NCBI GenBank assembly: GCA_019115785.1
Contig: DXCX01000057.1
Coordinates: forward strand, 1 to 45,821
Source: Candidatus Intestinimonas merdavium
GTDB lineage: Bacteria > Bacillota > Clostridia > Oscillospirales > Oscillospiraceae
Direction of reading: 5' to 3'
Length of the DNA stretch: 45,821 nucleotides
Numbering within the stretch: the first letter of the stretch is position 1; every line of letters starts with the position of its first letter. Positions 18,549 to 28,532 of this stretch are shown here, in pieces. Made by a program: the position numbers and the translations under genes. The notes beneath the pieces are model-generated. The model was given only the letters and a program-made list of their open reading frames with translations. It was not told where the DNA came from and made no database searches.

Positions 18549-19616
18549 ATGAGTCAAGAATCCAAAGCTTTGGCCGAGAAGGCCCAGAAGCTCAGCGGCA
18601 AACAAGTCGGCGACCTGCTGATGAACAACATGCTGGTCATCATCATGATCGTCGCCGCCATCGCCATCGCCATCTACCGCCCGGCCTTCGTGTCGGCCAG
18701 TTCCATCATCAATATTATCTCCCTGACGGCGGCCTACCTGCCCGCCGCCCTGGGTATTGCCGGCTGTATCGTCCTCACCGGCACCGATCTGAGCGCCGGC
18801 CGCGCCGTGGGTCTCACCGCCTGCGTATCCGCCTCTCTGCTCCAGACTGTCACCGCCTCCAACAAAATGTGGCCCGGCATCGGCACCCTGCCCATCCCCG
18901 TGGTCATCATCATCGCCATGGGCATCGGCGCCCTGGTGGGGGCCTTCAACGGGTTCTTTGTGGGCAAGTTCAAGCTCCACCCCTTCATCGTCACCCTGGG
19001 CACCCAGCTGATCCTCTACACCCTGCTGCTGCTCTATGTCCAGCAGGGCAACAACGGAGGCGGCACCATCGGCAGCCTGGACGAGAGCTATACCAACTTT
19101 GTCCGTGCCCCCCTCTTCTCCATCCCCGCGGGTAACGGTGGCAGCATCCCCATCCCCTGTTATGTGCTCTACTCCATTCTTCTGGCCGTCATCATGTGGT
19201 TTATCTGGAACAAGACCACCTTCGGTAAGAACATGTTCGCTCTGGGCTCCAACGAAGAGGCCGCCCGGGTTTCCGGCGTCAACGTGCTGGTCACCACCAT
19301 TATGGTCTTCGCCCTGGCCGGCGCCATGTACGGCTGGACTGGCTTCATTGAGGGCGCCCGCGTGGCCGCCAACAACGCCAATACCGGTCTGAACTACGAG
19401 CTGGACGCCATCGCGGCCTGCGTCATTGGCGGCGTCTCCTTCGTCGGCGGTATTGGTAAGATCAGCGGTATCATCATCGGCGTCATCATGCTGCGGCTCA
19501 TCTTCGTGGGCCTGACCTTCGCCGGCATTGACCAGAACTACCAGTACCTCATCAAGGGTGCCATCATCCTCTTCGCCTGCGCCCTGGATATGCGCAAGTA
19601 TCTGGCCAAGAAGTAA
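18549..19616 (+). CDS. mglC: Galactose/methyl galactoside ABC transporter permease
   Basis: GIAGCIVLTGTDLSAGRAVGL; GKNMFALGSNEEAARVSGV; GGVSFVGGIGKISG. Confidence 0.92.
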   Translation: MSQESKALAEKAQKLSGKQVGDLLMNNMLVIIMIVAAIAIAIYRPAFVSASSIINIISLTAAYLPAALGIAGCIVLTGTDLSAGRAVGLTACVSASLLQTVTASNKMWPGIGTLPIPVVIIIAMGIGALVGAFNGFFVGKFKLHPFIVTLGTQLILYTLLLLYVQQGNNGGGTIGSLDESYTNFVRAPLFSIPAGNGGSIPIPCYVLYSILLAVIMWFIWNKTTFGKNMFALGSNEEAARVSGVNVLVTTIMVFALAGAMYGWTGFIEGARVAANNANTGLNYELDAIAACVIGGVSFVGGIGKISGIIIGVIMLRLIFVGLTFAGIDQNYQYLIKGAIILFACALDMRKYLAKK

Positions 19617-19667
19617 GGACTTTTGTCAAAGGACTGTGCAGGGGCACGGGATTATGGTACAATGAGA

Positions 19668-19706
19668 GACAGGGCAGGAAAGAAAAGCCTGCCCTGTCTC
19701 TTTTTA
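19668..19706 (+). terminator. Terminator after mglC
   Basis: GACAGGGCAG GAAAGAAAAGC CTGCCCTGTC TCTTTTT. Confidence 0.85.
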
Positions 19707-19753
19707 TTACGTAGGCGGGCAGCTCCGCCAAATCATAGAGAGAGGTGAGCCAT

Positions 19754-21058
19754 ATGGCGAATATGATCGGACAAACAGAGGCATTTCTGCACAAATATGG
19801 TCTGGACCCGTCCCTGGTGGACGTGGATGCCTGTGCCAGAGCCTTTTGGGCTGATATGGAGCGAGGGCTCCGGGGTGATCCGGATGCCTGGATGCTGATG
19901 CTCCCCACCTACCTGTCCCTGGACGGGGACATCCCCAGAGATACCCCCACCATTGTCATCGACGCCGGTGGGACGAACTTCCGCATTGGGCTGGTCACCA
20001 TGACGGATGGGGGACCGATGGTGGAGGACCTACGGGTCTTCCCGATGCCGGGCTCACAGGCCCCTATCACCTGGGAGACCTTTGTGGATGAGGTCTCTGA
20101 CGCCGTCCTCCCGTTCACAGGCCGCAGCCGCCGGGTGGGGCTGTGCTTTTCCTACGCCGCCGAGATCCTTCCCAACCGGGATGGCAAAGTTCTGAACCTT
20201 ACAAAGCAGGTCCAGATCTCCGGCGCCCAGGGCCGGGAGCTGGGCCGGGACCTCTCCGCGGCTTTGGAGGCTAAGGGGGCGGGTGGAATCACCTTTGTGG
20301 TTCTCAACGACACGGTAGCCGCCCTGCTGGGGGGAGTGGCCGCCCTGCGGGAGGAGAAATTCGATGGCTACATCGGGTTGATCTACGGTACCGGCGTCAA
20401 CACCTGTTATGTAGAGAGGCAGGAGCACCTGGGTAAGGTGACCACACCCTGGGATCAGGATACCATGCTCATCAATATGGAGTCTGCCCGGTTCGATGGC
20501 GCCCCCATGGGCGCCTTTGACAAGGCCCTGGACTCGAACAGCGTGGACCCGGGGCTGTGCCACTACGAGAAAATGGTCTCCGGTCGTTACCAGGGAGAGC
20601 TGGTGTGGCGGGCCCTGCGGCAGGGGGCGGACGACGGACTCTTTTCCCCCAGGTTCAGCGCTTTTCTGAGGGGGCTGGGGAATCTCACCATGGTGCAGGC
20701 GGATGCCTTTGCCGCCCGCCCCTATGGAGACAATCTACTGGCCGCCGCCTGCGACAGTGAGGACGACCGGGAGGCGGTCTATACCATCATTGACCAGGTG
20801 GTGGAGCGCTCGGCCCGGCTGGTGTGTGCCAACCTGGCGGGTATTCTGCTTCAGACCGGTGCCGGGCAGCACATCCACCGACCTGCCTGTGTGGTGGCGG
20901 AGGGCTCCACCTTCTACAAGGGGCACCTTTTCCGGGGTAAATTGGAGCGGCTGTGCGGCAGCTACATCACCGGCACACTAGGGCGGTATATGGTGTTCCG
21001 TCAGGTGTCGGATGCCAATCTGGTGGGGACCGCGGCAGCGGCTCTCCTGAATCCGTAA
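19754..21058 (+). CDS. Hexokinase (eukaryotic-type hexokinase family)
   Basis: [76 protein letters not shown]. Confidence 0.85.
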   Translation: MANMIGQTEAFLHKYGLDPSLVDVDACARAFWADMERGLRGDPDAWMLMLPTYLSLDGDIPRDTPTIVIDAGGTNFRIGLVTMTDGGPMVEDLRVFPMPGSQAPITWETFVDEVSDAVLPFTGRSRRVGLCFSYAAEILPNRDGKVLNLTKQVQISGAQGRELGRDLSAALEAKGAGGITFVVLNDTVAALLGGVAALREEKFDGYIGLIYGTGVNTCYVERQEHLGKVTTPWDQDTMLINMESARFDGAPMGAFDKALDSNSVDPGLCHYEKMVSGRYQGELVWRALRQGADDGLFSPRFSAFLRGLGNLTMVQADAFAARPYGDNLLAAACDSEDDREAVYTIIDQVVERSARLVCANLAGILLQTGAGQHIHRPACVVAEGSTFYKGHLFRGKLERLCGSYITGTLGRYMVFRQVSDANLVGTAAAALLNP

Positions 21059-21089
21059 GCACAGAGAAGAGAGAAAGGGGTCGGAAGTG

Positions 21090-22757
21090 ATGAAGACAGA
21101 CATTGAGATCGCCCAGGCGGCGGAGATGCTGCCCATTGCCCGGATCGCCGAGCAGGTGGGTTTGGACGAGGACAAGCTGGAGTATTATGGGAAATATAAG
21201 GCCAAGGTGGACACCTTGGCCCTGCGGGGAGCGCCCCGGAGGGCCAAGCTCATCCTGGTGACCGCCATCAACCCCACTCCCGCGGGAGAGGGCAAGACCA
21301 CCACCAGTGTGGGGCTGGCCGACGCCCTCCACAGGCTGGGAAAAAAGGCCGTCCTGGCCCTACGGGAGCCCTCTCTGGGTCCGGTCTTCGGCATCAAGGG
21401 TGGCGCTGCCGGCGGCGGTTACGCCCAGGTGGTGCCTATGGAGGACATCAACCTTCACTTCACCGGGGATTTCCATGCCATCGGCGCCGCCAACAACCTG
21501 CTGGCGGCCATGCTGGACAACCACATCCAACAGGGGAACGCCCTGGATATTGACGTGCGCCGCGTCACCTGGAAGCGGTGCGTGGATATGAACGACCGTC
21601 AGCTGCGGAATATCATCTGCGGCCTGGGGGGCAAGGTCAATGGTGTGCCCCGGGAGGATGGCTTCGACATCACCGTGGCCAGCGAGATCATGGCGGTGCT
21701 CTGTCTGGCCTCCGACCTAATGGACCTGAAGGCCCGGCTGGGCCGCATGGTGGTGGCCTATAACCGCTCCGGCGACCCGGTGTACTGCTCCGATCTAAAG
21801 GCCCAGGGGGCCATGACTGCCCTGCTGAAGGACGCCATCCGGCCCAACCTGGTCCAGACCCTGGAGCACACTCCCGCCTTTATCCACGGCGGACCCTTCG
21901 CCAACATTGCCCATGGCTGCAACTCGGTGTCAGCCACCGACACCGCTCTGAAGCTGGGGGACTATGTGGTCACCGAGGCAGGCTTCGGCGCCGACCTGGG
22001 GGCGGAGAAGTTCTTGGACATCAAGTGCCGGGCGGCGGGTCTTACCCCCGACGCCGTGGTCATTGTGGCCACCGTCCGGGCCCTGAAGCACCACGGCGGC
22101 TGCCCCAAGGCGGCGCTGGGCCAGGAGGATCTGGCAGCTCTGGAGAAGGGGCTGCCCAACCTGCTCAAGCATGTGGAAAATATTACCAAAGTGTATGGCC
22201 TGCCTGCCGTGGTGGCCATCAACCAGTTCGACAGCGACACCGAGGCCGAGATCAGCATGATCCGGGCAGCCTGCGGGAAGTACGGCGTTCGGGTGGCCCT
22301 CAGCCAGGTGTGGGGCAAGGGCGGTGAAGGCGGCGAGGAGCTGGCCGGGGAAGTCCTGCGGATCATTGACGAGGAGAAGCCTGACTTCCGCTTTGCCTAC
22401 GAGAGCGGCGCCCCCCTCACCGAGAAGATCGAGGCCATCGCCCAAAAGGTCTACGGCGCTGACGGAGTGGACTATGCCCCCGCCGCCGCCAAGGAGCTTC
22501 AGCGCCTCACCGAGCTGGGATACGGCGCTTTCCCTGTGTGCATGGCCAAGACCCAGTACTCCCTCTCCGACGACCCCGGTAAGCTGGGGGCCCCCAGCGG
22601 CTTCCGCATCAAGGTGCAGAAGGTGAAGGTTTCCGCCGGCGCCGGCTTCGTGGTGGTCCTCACCGGCGACATCATGACCATGCCTGGGCTGCCCAAGGTC
22701 CCCGCCGCAGAGAACATCGACGTGGACGAAAACGGTGTCATCACCGGCCTCTTTTAA
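21090..22757 (+). CDS. fhs: Formate--tetrahydrofolate ligase
   Basis: [77 protein letters not shown]. Confidence 0.95.
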   Translation: MKTDIEIAQAAEMLPIARIAEQVGLDEDKLEYYGKYKAKVDTLALRGAPRRAKLILVTAINPTPAGEGKTTTSVGLADALHRLGKKAVLALREPSLGPVFGIKGGAAGGGYAQVVPMEDINLHFTGDFHAIGAANNLLAAMLDNHIQQGNALDIDVRRVTWKRCVDMNDRQLRNIICGLGGKVNGVPREDGFDITVASEIMAVLCLASDLMDLKARLGRMVVAYNRSGDPVYCSDLKAQGAMTALLKDAIRPNLVQTLEHTPAFIHGGPFANIAHGCNSVSATDTALKLGDYVVTEAGFGADLGAEKFLDIKCRAAGLTPDAVVIVATVRALKHHGGCPKAALGQEDLAALEKGLPNLLKHVENITKVYGLPAVVAINQFDSDTEAEISMIRAACGKYGVRVALSQVWGKGGEGGEELAGEVLRIIDEEKPDFRFAYESGAPLTEKIEAIAQKVYGADGVDYAPAAAKELQRLTELGYGAFPVCMAKTQYSLSDDPGKLGAPSGFRIKVQKVKVSAGAGFVVVLTGDIMTMPGLPKVPAAENIDVDENGVITGLF

Positions 22758-22772
22758 GGGAGCAGAGACCGG

Positions 22773-23873
22773 ATGAAGGCATTCATCAAAAAGGAGGCGG
22801 TGCTGTGCATCGCCTTCCTGTGCGCTGTGATCTCCATGCTCCTGGTGCCGCCGGACGTCGGCTACGCCAGCTATGTGGACTACCGGGTGCTGGCACTCCT
22901 CTTCTGCCTGATGCTGGTGGTAGCGGGACTCCAGGACTGCGGGCTCTTTGACCTGCTCGCCCGGCGGCTCCTGGCGGGGGAGAAGCGGTTCCGTTTTCTG
23001 GCCATGGCCCTGGTGCTGCTGCCCTTTTTCAGCTCCATGCTCATCACCAACGACGTAGCCCTCCTCACCTTTGTACCTTTCGCGGTACTGGTGCTGGAGC
23101 TGACAGGACGACAGGCCCAGCTCCCCTATGTCGTCACCCTCCAGACCGTGGCCGCCAACCTGGGCAGCATGGCCATGCCGGTGGGCAACCCCCAAAACCT
23201 CTTCCTCTGCTCCAAATTTTCCATCCCCATGGGCGGCTTCTTTGCCGCTGTTTTGCCCCTGACGGCGGTGAGCCTGGTGGGGCTGGTCCTGGCGGCTGGC
23301 GCCACCAGCGGCGATATTATTCGGGTGGACTTTCAGGACGCCGGCGGCATTGGTAAGCCGGGACAGCTCAAGCTGATGCTCCTCCTCTTTGCCCTGTGCC
23401 TGCTCTCCGTCTTCCACGTTCTGCCCTGGCCCGCCCTGCTGGCCGTGGTCATTGTGGCTGCCGCCCTCTTTGCCCGGCATCTCTTCCCACGGGTGGACTA
23501 CGCCCTGCTGTGTACCTTTGTGTGCTTTTTCGTCTTCTCCGGCAATCTGGGCCGGATGGAGGGGGTGCGGGGTGTCCTTACCGGGCTCATGGCCCAAAAT
23601 ACCGTGGTCACCTCCGCCCTGGCCAGCCAGATCATCAGCAATGTGCCCGCCGCCGTGCTCCTCTCCGGCTTCACCCAGGACTGGAAGGGCCTGCTGGTGG
23701 GCACCAATGTGGGGGGACTGGGTACCCTCATCGCCTCCCTGGCCAGTCTGATCTCCTTCAAGCTCTATATCCGTACCGAAGGGGCGAAACCCCTCCGGTA
23801 TCTGGGCATCTTCACCCTGGCCAATGTGGTGGGACTGGTGGTGCTGGGCGTTGTGGCCTGGCTCCTGCCGTAA
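22773..23873 (+). CDS. SLC13/ArsB-like anion permease
   Basis: Multi-TM; SSMLITNDVALLTFVPFAV; TVAANLGSMAMPVGNPQNLFL; IISNVPAAVLLSGF. Confidence 0.8.
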   Translation: MKAFIKKEAVLCIAFLCAVISMLLVPPDVGYASYVDYRVLALLFCLMLVVAGLQDCGLFDLLARRLLAGEKRFRFLAMALVLLPFFSSMLITNDVALLTFVPFAVLVLELTGRQAQLPYVVTLQTVAANLGSMAMPVGNPQNLFLCSKFSIPMGGFFAAVLPLTAVSLVGLVLAAGATSGDIIRVDFQDAGGIGKPGQLKLMLLLFALCLLSVFHVLPWPALLAVVIVAAALFARHLFPRVDYALLCTFVCFFVFSGNLGRMEGVRGVLTGLMAQNTVVTSALASQIISNVPAAVLLSGFTQDWKGLLVGTNVGGLGTLIASLASLISFKLYIRTEGAKPLRYLGIFTLANVVGLVVLGVVAWLLP

Positions 23874-23878
23874 CAGAA

Positions 23879-24031
23879 AAAACAAGGGTCTGTTGCAAAA
23901 TGCAGTTTTCAGACCCAAGTGGGGAATATATGCATTAAAAAGTTAGCGAGAACCGCCGCCTTGACGGTTCTCGCTAACTTTTTCTTTGGTCTGTTTTTTC
24001 AAAATCCTATTTTGCAACAGGCCCTTGTTTT
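23879..24031. repeat. Nested palindrome / MITE-like element with an internal bidirectional terminator
   Basis: 23-bp terminal inverted repeats (AAAACAAGGGTCTGTTGCAAAAT / ATTTTGCAACAGGCCCTTGTTTT, 1 mismatch) around a perfect 19-bp stem AAAAAGTTAGCGAGAACCG / CGGTTCTCGCTAACTTTTT (23937-23955, 23965-23983). Confidence 0.8.
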
Positions 24032-24043
24032 GTGTGCGGGCCG

Positions 24044-25564
24044 TCAGGCAGCCCAAAGGGCCTGGGCGGCCAGATAGTCCAGAATACCCTGGGTGATGCC
24101 CTGGGCGAGCTGCTGCTGGTAGCCGCCATCCATAAGACGCATAAGCTCCTCGTGGCTGGTCATGAAGCCCATCTCCACCAGCACCGCCGGCATATCGGTC
24201 TCCCGGAGCACCACAAAGTCGGCATCCCGGATGCCTCGGTCAATGGCGCCGGTGACCTGGCACAGGGGGGTCTGGACGGCCTGGGCCAGCCGCGCCCCCT
24301 GGCTGCTGGTGGGGTGATAGTAAGTATAGATGCCCTGATAGTCGGGGCGGTTCTCCGCGGCGTTGGAGTGGATGGAGATAAAGAGGTCGGCGCCGGCGGC
24401 ATTGGCCAGGTCGGCCCGCTCATAAAGCCCGATCTCCACGTCGGTGGAGCGGGTCATGATGACCCGGAAGCCCTTGCTCCAGAGAAGGGTGGCCAGCTTC
24501 AGGGAGACGGACAGGTCGATGTCCTTCTCCATGATGTCCTCATAGCAGGCGCCGGGGCGGTCCCCTCCGTGGCCGGGGTCGATGACGATGGTGTAGTCCT
24601 GAGGGTCAATGGAGACGGAGGGAGGAACTGGCGCGGCGTGGGTGGTGACGCTGACGCCGGTGAGGCCGGTGGAAATGGTCAGGTTCCCGGCGGCGGTGGC
24701 GCCGACGGCCAGATCCAGTACAATGCGAACCGTATGGTCGCTGCCGGGGTAGAAGTCAGAGCCGTGCTGGGCGTAGCGCACATCGAAGAGGTAGGGGTCG
24801 TCCACCGTGCAGCCGGTAAAGTCCTCCGACAAAACCGTATTGAGGAAGTCAATGGCCACCCGGTCCCCCAGGTCGGTCACCCGGCAGTCGGGGGCCTGTT
24901 CGGTGGTGATGGTGAGGATGCCGGCGCTCCAGCGCATGCCGGTGATTTCAGAGAAATCCTCGGAGGGGGTTTCTGGCTCTTGGGTGGGTGTCTCCGGTGT
25001 TTGGTCAGGGGCTTCCGGAGATGGATCAGGCGTCTCCGGGACCTCCTCGGCCAGCACCGCCGTCAGATGGGCAGTATAGGTGTCCTGCTCCCAGTCTACC
25101 TGGGCGCCCAATGCCTCAGAGACAAAGCGCAGGGGGATCATCGTGCGGTCGGCTCCGCCATAGGTCACCACCTGGGCGGGTACGCCGTCGGGCAGAGGGG
25201 TGGACACGCCGTTGACGATGGCGGTGGCGCTGTCCAGGGTCAGGACGATGACGTCCTCCCCCTTGGTGAGGATGACCTGTCCCGTCTGCTGGACCCAGAG
25301 GACCTGAGCCTGGAGGGCCTCACCCACCAGACGGACGGGGACCAGGGTCCGCCCGTCCCGAATCATGGCGGGGACGTCGCCGGTCAGAGGAGTGCCGTTG
25401 AGGGTGAGCTTGACCACTTCTGCGGAGGCCGGTGTATGGGTGTGTTGGGTCCAGCTGTAGAGCTGTACAGAGAGGGTCCCGTTGGGACCAGCGGCAAGGA
25501 CGGTGAGGGTCAGGGCGTACAGAACGGCCAGGACCGTCAGCAGGTGCGTGAGCTTCTTTCTCAT
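24044..25564 (-). CDS. N-acetylmuramoyl-L-alanine amidase with N-terminal copper amine oxidase-like/stalk and AMIN-like domains
   Basis: Signal peptide; two RTLVPVRLVGEAL / RTMIPLRFVSEALGA repeats; C-terminal IVIDPGHGGDRPG, FISIHSNAAE, VLVEMGFMTS Amidase_3 motifs. Confidence 0.9.
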   Translation of the reverse strand: MRKKLTHLLTVLAVLYALTLTVLAAGPNGTLSVQLYSWTQHTHTPASAEVVKLTLNGTPLTGDVPAMIRDGRTLVPVRLVGEALQAQVLWVQQTGQVILTKGEDVIVLTLDSATAIVNGVSTPLPDGVPAQVVTYGGADRTMIPLRFVSEALGAQVDWEQDTYTAHLTAVLAEEVPETPDPSPEAPDQTPETPTQEPETPSEDFSEITGMRWSAGILTITTEQAPDCRVTDLGDRVAIDFLNTVLSEDFTGCTVDDPYLFDVRYAQHGSDFYPGSDHTVRIVLDLAVGATAAGNLTISTGLTGVSVTTHAAPVPPSVSIDPQDYTIVIDPGHGGDRPGACYEDIMEKDIDLSVSLKLATLLWSKGFRVIMTRSTDVEIGLYERADLANAAGADLFISIHSNAAENRPDYQGIYTYYHPTSSQGARLAQAVQTPLCQVTGAIDRGIRDADFVVLRETDMPAVLVEMGFMTSHEELMRLMDGGYQQQLAQGITQGILDYLAAQALWAA

Positions 25565-25712
25565 GGCTCCCCTCCTTGGAATGTTTTCTCTTTATTTTAT
25601 CCATTGTGACCCTTTTCGTCAAGAAATGAGGGAGTCATTCGTTTACATAAATTATGGAAGAAAGGTGTGCCAAGTAAACAAAACCTACCAATTTAGAGGG
25701 CAATATTTAGAC

Positions 25713-25741
25713 TTGCCATCCCAGGGGCGACGTAGTACTAT
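25713..25741 (+). promoter_or_regulatory. Candidate promoter upstream of feoAB
   Basis: TTGCCA - 17 nt - TACTAT. Confidence 0.5.
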
Positions 25742-25823
25742 AAGGACAGAAAAAGTTTGACAAGACTAATCCTTCGAGTAAGAAGCATTGGCCCTAAAGG
25801 GCAGTGGAGGCAAAGAGTTAGAA

Positions 25824-28271
25824 ATGGCGGCAGAGACAGTGAAGAAGAGCGGCGGCACACTGATGGACCTGGAGCCAGGCCACAGTGCGGTCATCCTCAA
25901 GGTAGGCAGTGACAAGGGACCGGTGAAGCGCCGGCTGGTGGATATGGGGCTCACCCCCGGCACCACGGTGACTGTTCGGAAGGTGGCCCCCTTTGGCGAC
26001 CCCATTGAGGTGAACATCCGGGGCTATGAGCTCTCCCTCCGCAAGGAGGACGCCGGGCAGATCACAGTGACCACCAGCGAGGAGGAGGCCAAGGCCCGGC
26101 GGCAGGAGCGCAGCCGCCGGCGAGAGGCGGTAGAGCGGACGCCGGATGAGGCCACTCAACGGAGAATGGAGGCCGACCACGCCCATGAGAAGGAGCACCA
26201 CGGGGGCATACCCGACTATGCCAGCCATGATACCCGGGAGATGAAGCTGGCCCTGGTGGGTAACCCCAACTGCGGCAAGACCACCCTCTTCAACGCTCTA
26301 ACGGGCTCCAACCAGTACGTGGGCAACTGGCCCGGCGTGACGGTGGAGAAAAAAGAGGGAAAGGCCAGTGTGGACGGCAAGCCGGTGACCATTGTGGACC
26401 TGCCGGGCATCTATTCCCTCTCCCCCTACTCCATGGAGGAGATCGTGGCGCGGGACTTCATTGTGGGGGAGCATCCCGACGCCATCATTGACATTGTGGA
26501 TGCCACCAATATCGAGCGGAACCTTTACCTCACCGCCCAGCTTCTGGAGCTGGAGCGGCCCATGGTCATTGCCCTTAACTTCATGGACGAGGTGGAGAAG
26601 CACGGCGACCGCATTGATGTGGAAAAGCTCTCCCAGGAGCTGGGGGTGCCGGTGATCCCCATCACCGCCCGGTCGGGGGAGAATGTGGAGGAGATGCTCC
26701 GGGTGGCCCACCGGCAGATGCACATTGGCGTGACGGTGGAGCCCGACGACCTCTATGATGACTACACCCATCGCATCCATCACCAGGTGGGCGAGCTCAT
26801 CCATGACAAGGCCTACGAGGTGGGGCTGCCCGCTCACTGGGCCTCCATCAAGCTCATCGAGGGAGATTCCCTGGTGGAGGAGGCGCTGGGCCTTGACAGC
26901 AAGACCAGGGAGCGTCTGGAGAAGATCTGCCGGGAGTATGAGAGCGCCTACGTGCTGGGAGACCGGGAGACCCTCATCGCCGACAGCAGGTACCAGTTCA
27001 TTCAGAAGGTGGTGAGCGCTGCGGTGGTGAAGGGCCGGCCCCGGGACGCCCTGACCCTCTCCGACAAGATCGACTCCATCGTCACCCATAAATTCCTGGC
27101 CATTCCCGTTTTTTTGCTGATGATGCTTGCCATGTTCGCCCTCACCTTCGGTCCCATCGGGTCTGTGCTCTCGGACGGTGTGGAATTCTTGGTGGGTGAG
27201 GTCTTCGCGGGCTGGGTGTCCTCTGCCTTGGCCACCGCACAGGTGGCGCCCTGGGTGGAGGCCCTTCTGGTGGATGGCATCATCGCCGGTGTGGGAGGGG
27301 TGCTCACCTTCCTGCCCCAGATCGCCCTCCTCTTCCTCTTCCTCTCCATTTTGGAGGACTCCGGCTACATGGCCCGGGCCGCCTTTATCATGGACCGGCT
27401 CCTGCGTCGGTTCGGACTTTCCGGCAAGGCCTTTATCCCCATGCTCATGGGCTTTGGCTGCACCGTCCCCGCCGTGATGGGGGCACGTACCATGGAGAAT
27501 GAAAAGGACCGGCGCATGACCATCATGCTGGTGCCCTTCATGTCCTGCTCCGCCCGGCTGCCGGTTTATGGCCTCATGTCCGCCGCTTTCTTTCCCCGGT
27601 ACAGCGGCCTGGTGGTCTTCTCCCTCTACGTCATCGGCATCCTCTTCGCCATTGTCTCCGGTGTCATCCTCAAAAAGACGATGTTCAAGGGCGAGCCCGC
27701 CGCCTTTGTGCTGGAGCTGCCCCCCTACCGGCTTCCCACCTTCAAAAACTGTGCCATGCACGTGTGGGAGAAGGTCTGGGGCTTCCTGGTGAAGGCGGGC
27801 ACCCTGATCCTGGCTATGAGCGTGGTCCTCTGGTTCCTCCAGAGCTTCGGTCCCGGCTTTACTATGGTGGATGACGCTGCCAACTCCTTCCTGGGGATCA
27901 TCGGCGGCGTGATCGCTCCGGTCCTCCGCCCCCTGGGCTTTGGCACCTGGCAGGCAGCGGTGGCCCTCCTCTCCGGCCTCATCGCCAAGGAGGCCGTAGT
28001 CTCCTCCATGAGTATGTTCTACGGCTTCTCTCTGGGAGCCAGCGGCGCCGTGGTGGCCTCTGCCCTCTCCGGCACCTTCCAGACCCCTCTGGCGGCTTAC
28101 GCCTTCCTGGTCTTCGTGCTGCTCTATGTCCCCTGCGTGGCGGCTGTCTCCACCATCCGGAAGGAGATGGACTCCGCCAAGTGGACCATCCGCTCCATCC
28201 TCTGGCAGCTGGCGGCGGCCTATCTGGGCTCCTTCCTGGTCTATCAGATCGGCAGCCTGCTGCTGGGCTGA
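25824..28271 (+). CDS. feoB: FeoA-FeoB fusion ferrous iron transport protein
   Basis: N-terminal FeoA-like SH3 domain (LMDLEPGHSAVILKV..KRRLVDMGLTPGTTVTVRKVAPFGDPIEV); FeoB G domain GNPNCGKTTLFNALTGSNQYVGNWPGVTVE; membrane domain GFGCTVPAVMGARTM. Confidence 0.93.
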   Translation: MAAETVKKSGGTLMDLEPGHSAVILKVGSDKGPVKRRLVDMGLTPGTTVTVRKVAPFGDPIEVNIRGYELSLRKEDAGQITVTTSEEEAKARRQERSRRREAVERTPDEATQRRMEADHAHEKEHHGGIPDYASHDTREMKLALVGNPNCGKTTLFNALTGSNQYVGNWPGVTVEKKEGKASVDGKPVTIVDLPGIYSLSPYSMEEIVARDFIVGEHPDAIIDIVDATNIERNLYLTAQLLELERPMVIALNFMDEVEKHGDRIDVEKLSQELGVPVIPITARSGENVEEMLRVAHRQMHIGVTVEPDDLYDDYTHRIHHQVGELIHDKAYEVGLPAHWASIKLIEGDSLVEEALGLDSKTRERLEKICREYESAYVLGDRETLIADSRYQFIQKVVSAAVVKGRPRDALTLSDKIDSIVTHKFLAIPVFLLMMLAMFALTFGPIGSVLSDGVEFLVGEVFAGWVSSALATAQVAPWVEALLVDGIIAGVGGVLTFLPQIALLFLFLSILEDSGYMARAAFIMDRLLRRFGLSGKAFIPMLMGFGCTVPAVMGARTMENEKDRRMTIMLVPFMSCSARLPVYGLMSAAFFPRYSGLVVFSLYVIGILFAIVSGVILKKTMFKGEPAAFVLELPPYRLPTFKNCAMHVWEKVWGFLVKAGTLILAMSVVLWFLQSFGPGFTMVDDAANSFLGIIGGVIAPVLRPLGFGTWQAAVALLSGLIAKEAVVSSMSMFYGFSLGASGAVVASALSGTFQTPLAAYAFLVFVLLYVPCVAAVSTIRKEMDSAKWTIRSILWQLAAAYLGSFLVYQIGSLLLG

Positions 28272-28283
28272 AAGGAGAATACC

Positions 28284-28445
28284 ATGAAGTACATCATCTA
28301 CGCCGGCGTGGCCCTTCTCATCCTTTGGGCGGTGGTCTACCTGGTCCGGCATGTCCGCCGGCAGCTCCGGGGCGAGTGCGGCTGCGGCGGCGATTGCGGC
28401 GGCAGCTGCGCCTCCTGTGGGCACAGCTGCGGCAAGCGGGACTAG
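28284..28445 (+). CDS. FeoB-associated Cys-rich membrane protein (53 aa; not in supplied ORF track)
   Basis: ATG with RBS AAAGGAG 12 bp after feoB; MKYIIYAGVALLILWAVVYLVRHVRRQLRGECGCGGDCGGSCASCGHSCGKRD: one TM helix plus a Cys-rich tail. Confidence 0.88.
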   Translation: MKYIIYAGVALLILWAVVYLVRHVRRQLRGECGCGGDCGGSCASCGHSCGKRD

Positions 28446-28446
28446 A

Positions 28447-28498
28447 CAAAGGGCAGCGGTCCCCGTCTCATTAGACAGGGGCCACTGCCCTTTGTTCA
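28447..28498 (+). terminator. Terminator after the feo operon
   Basis: ACAAAGGGCAGCGGTCCCC...AGGGGCCACTGCCCTTTGT. Confidence 0.75.
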
Positions 28499-28532
28499 TA
28501 GCTTATTATGAAAAAAGACCATATACCGAAGT

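Noticed and set aside
21930-23918. 662-aa minus-strand ORF opposite fhs and the permease
   Set aside because: Gln/His/Gly-rich composition typical of reverse-complement GC-rich coding DNA; spans two confidently called genes and their junction.
24032-25609. 525-aa plus-strand ORF opposite the amidase
   Set aside because: Antisense to a clear signal-peptide-bearing amidase with Amidase_3 motifs.
26298-28499. 733-aa minus-strand ORF opposite feoB
   Set aside because: Shadow ORF; the plus strand encodes an unmistakable FeoB.
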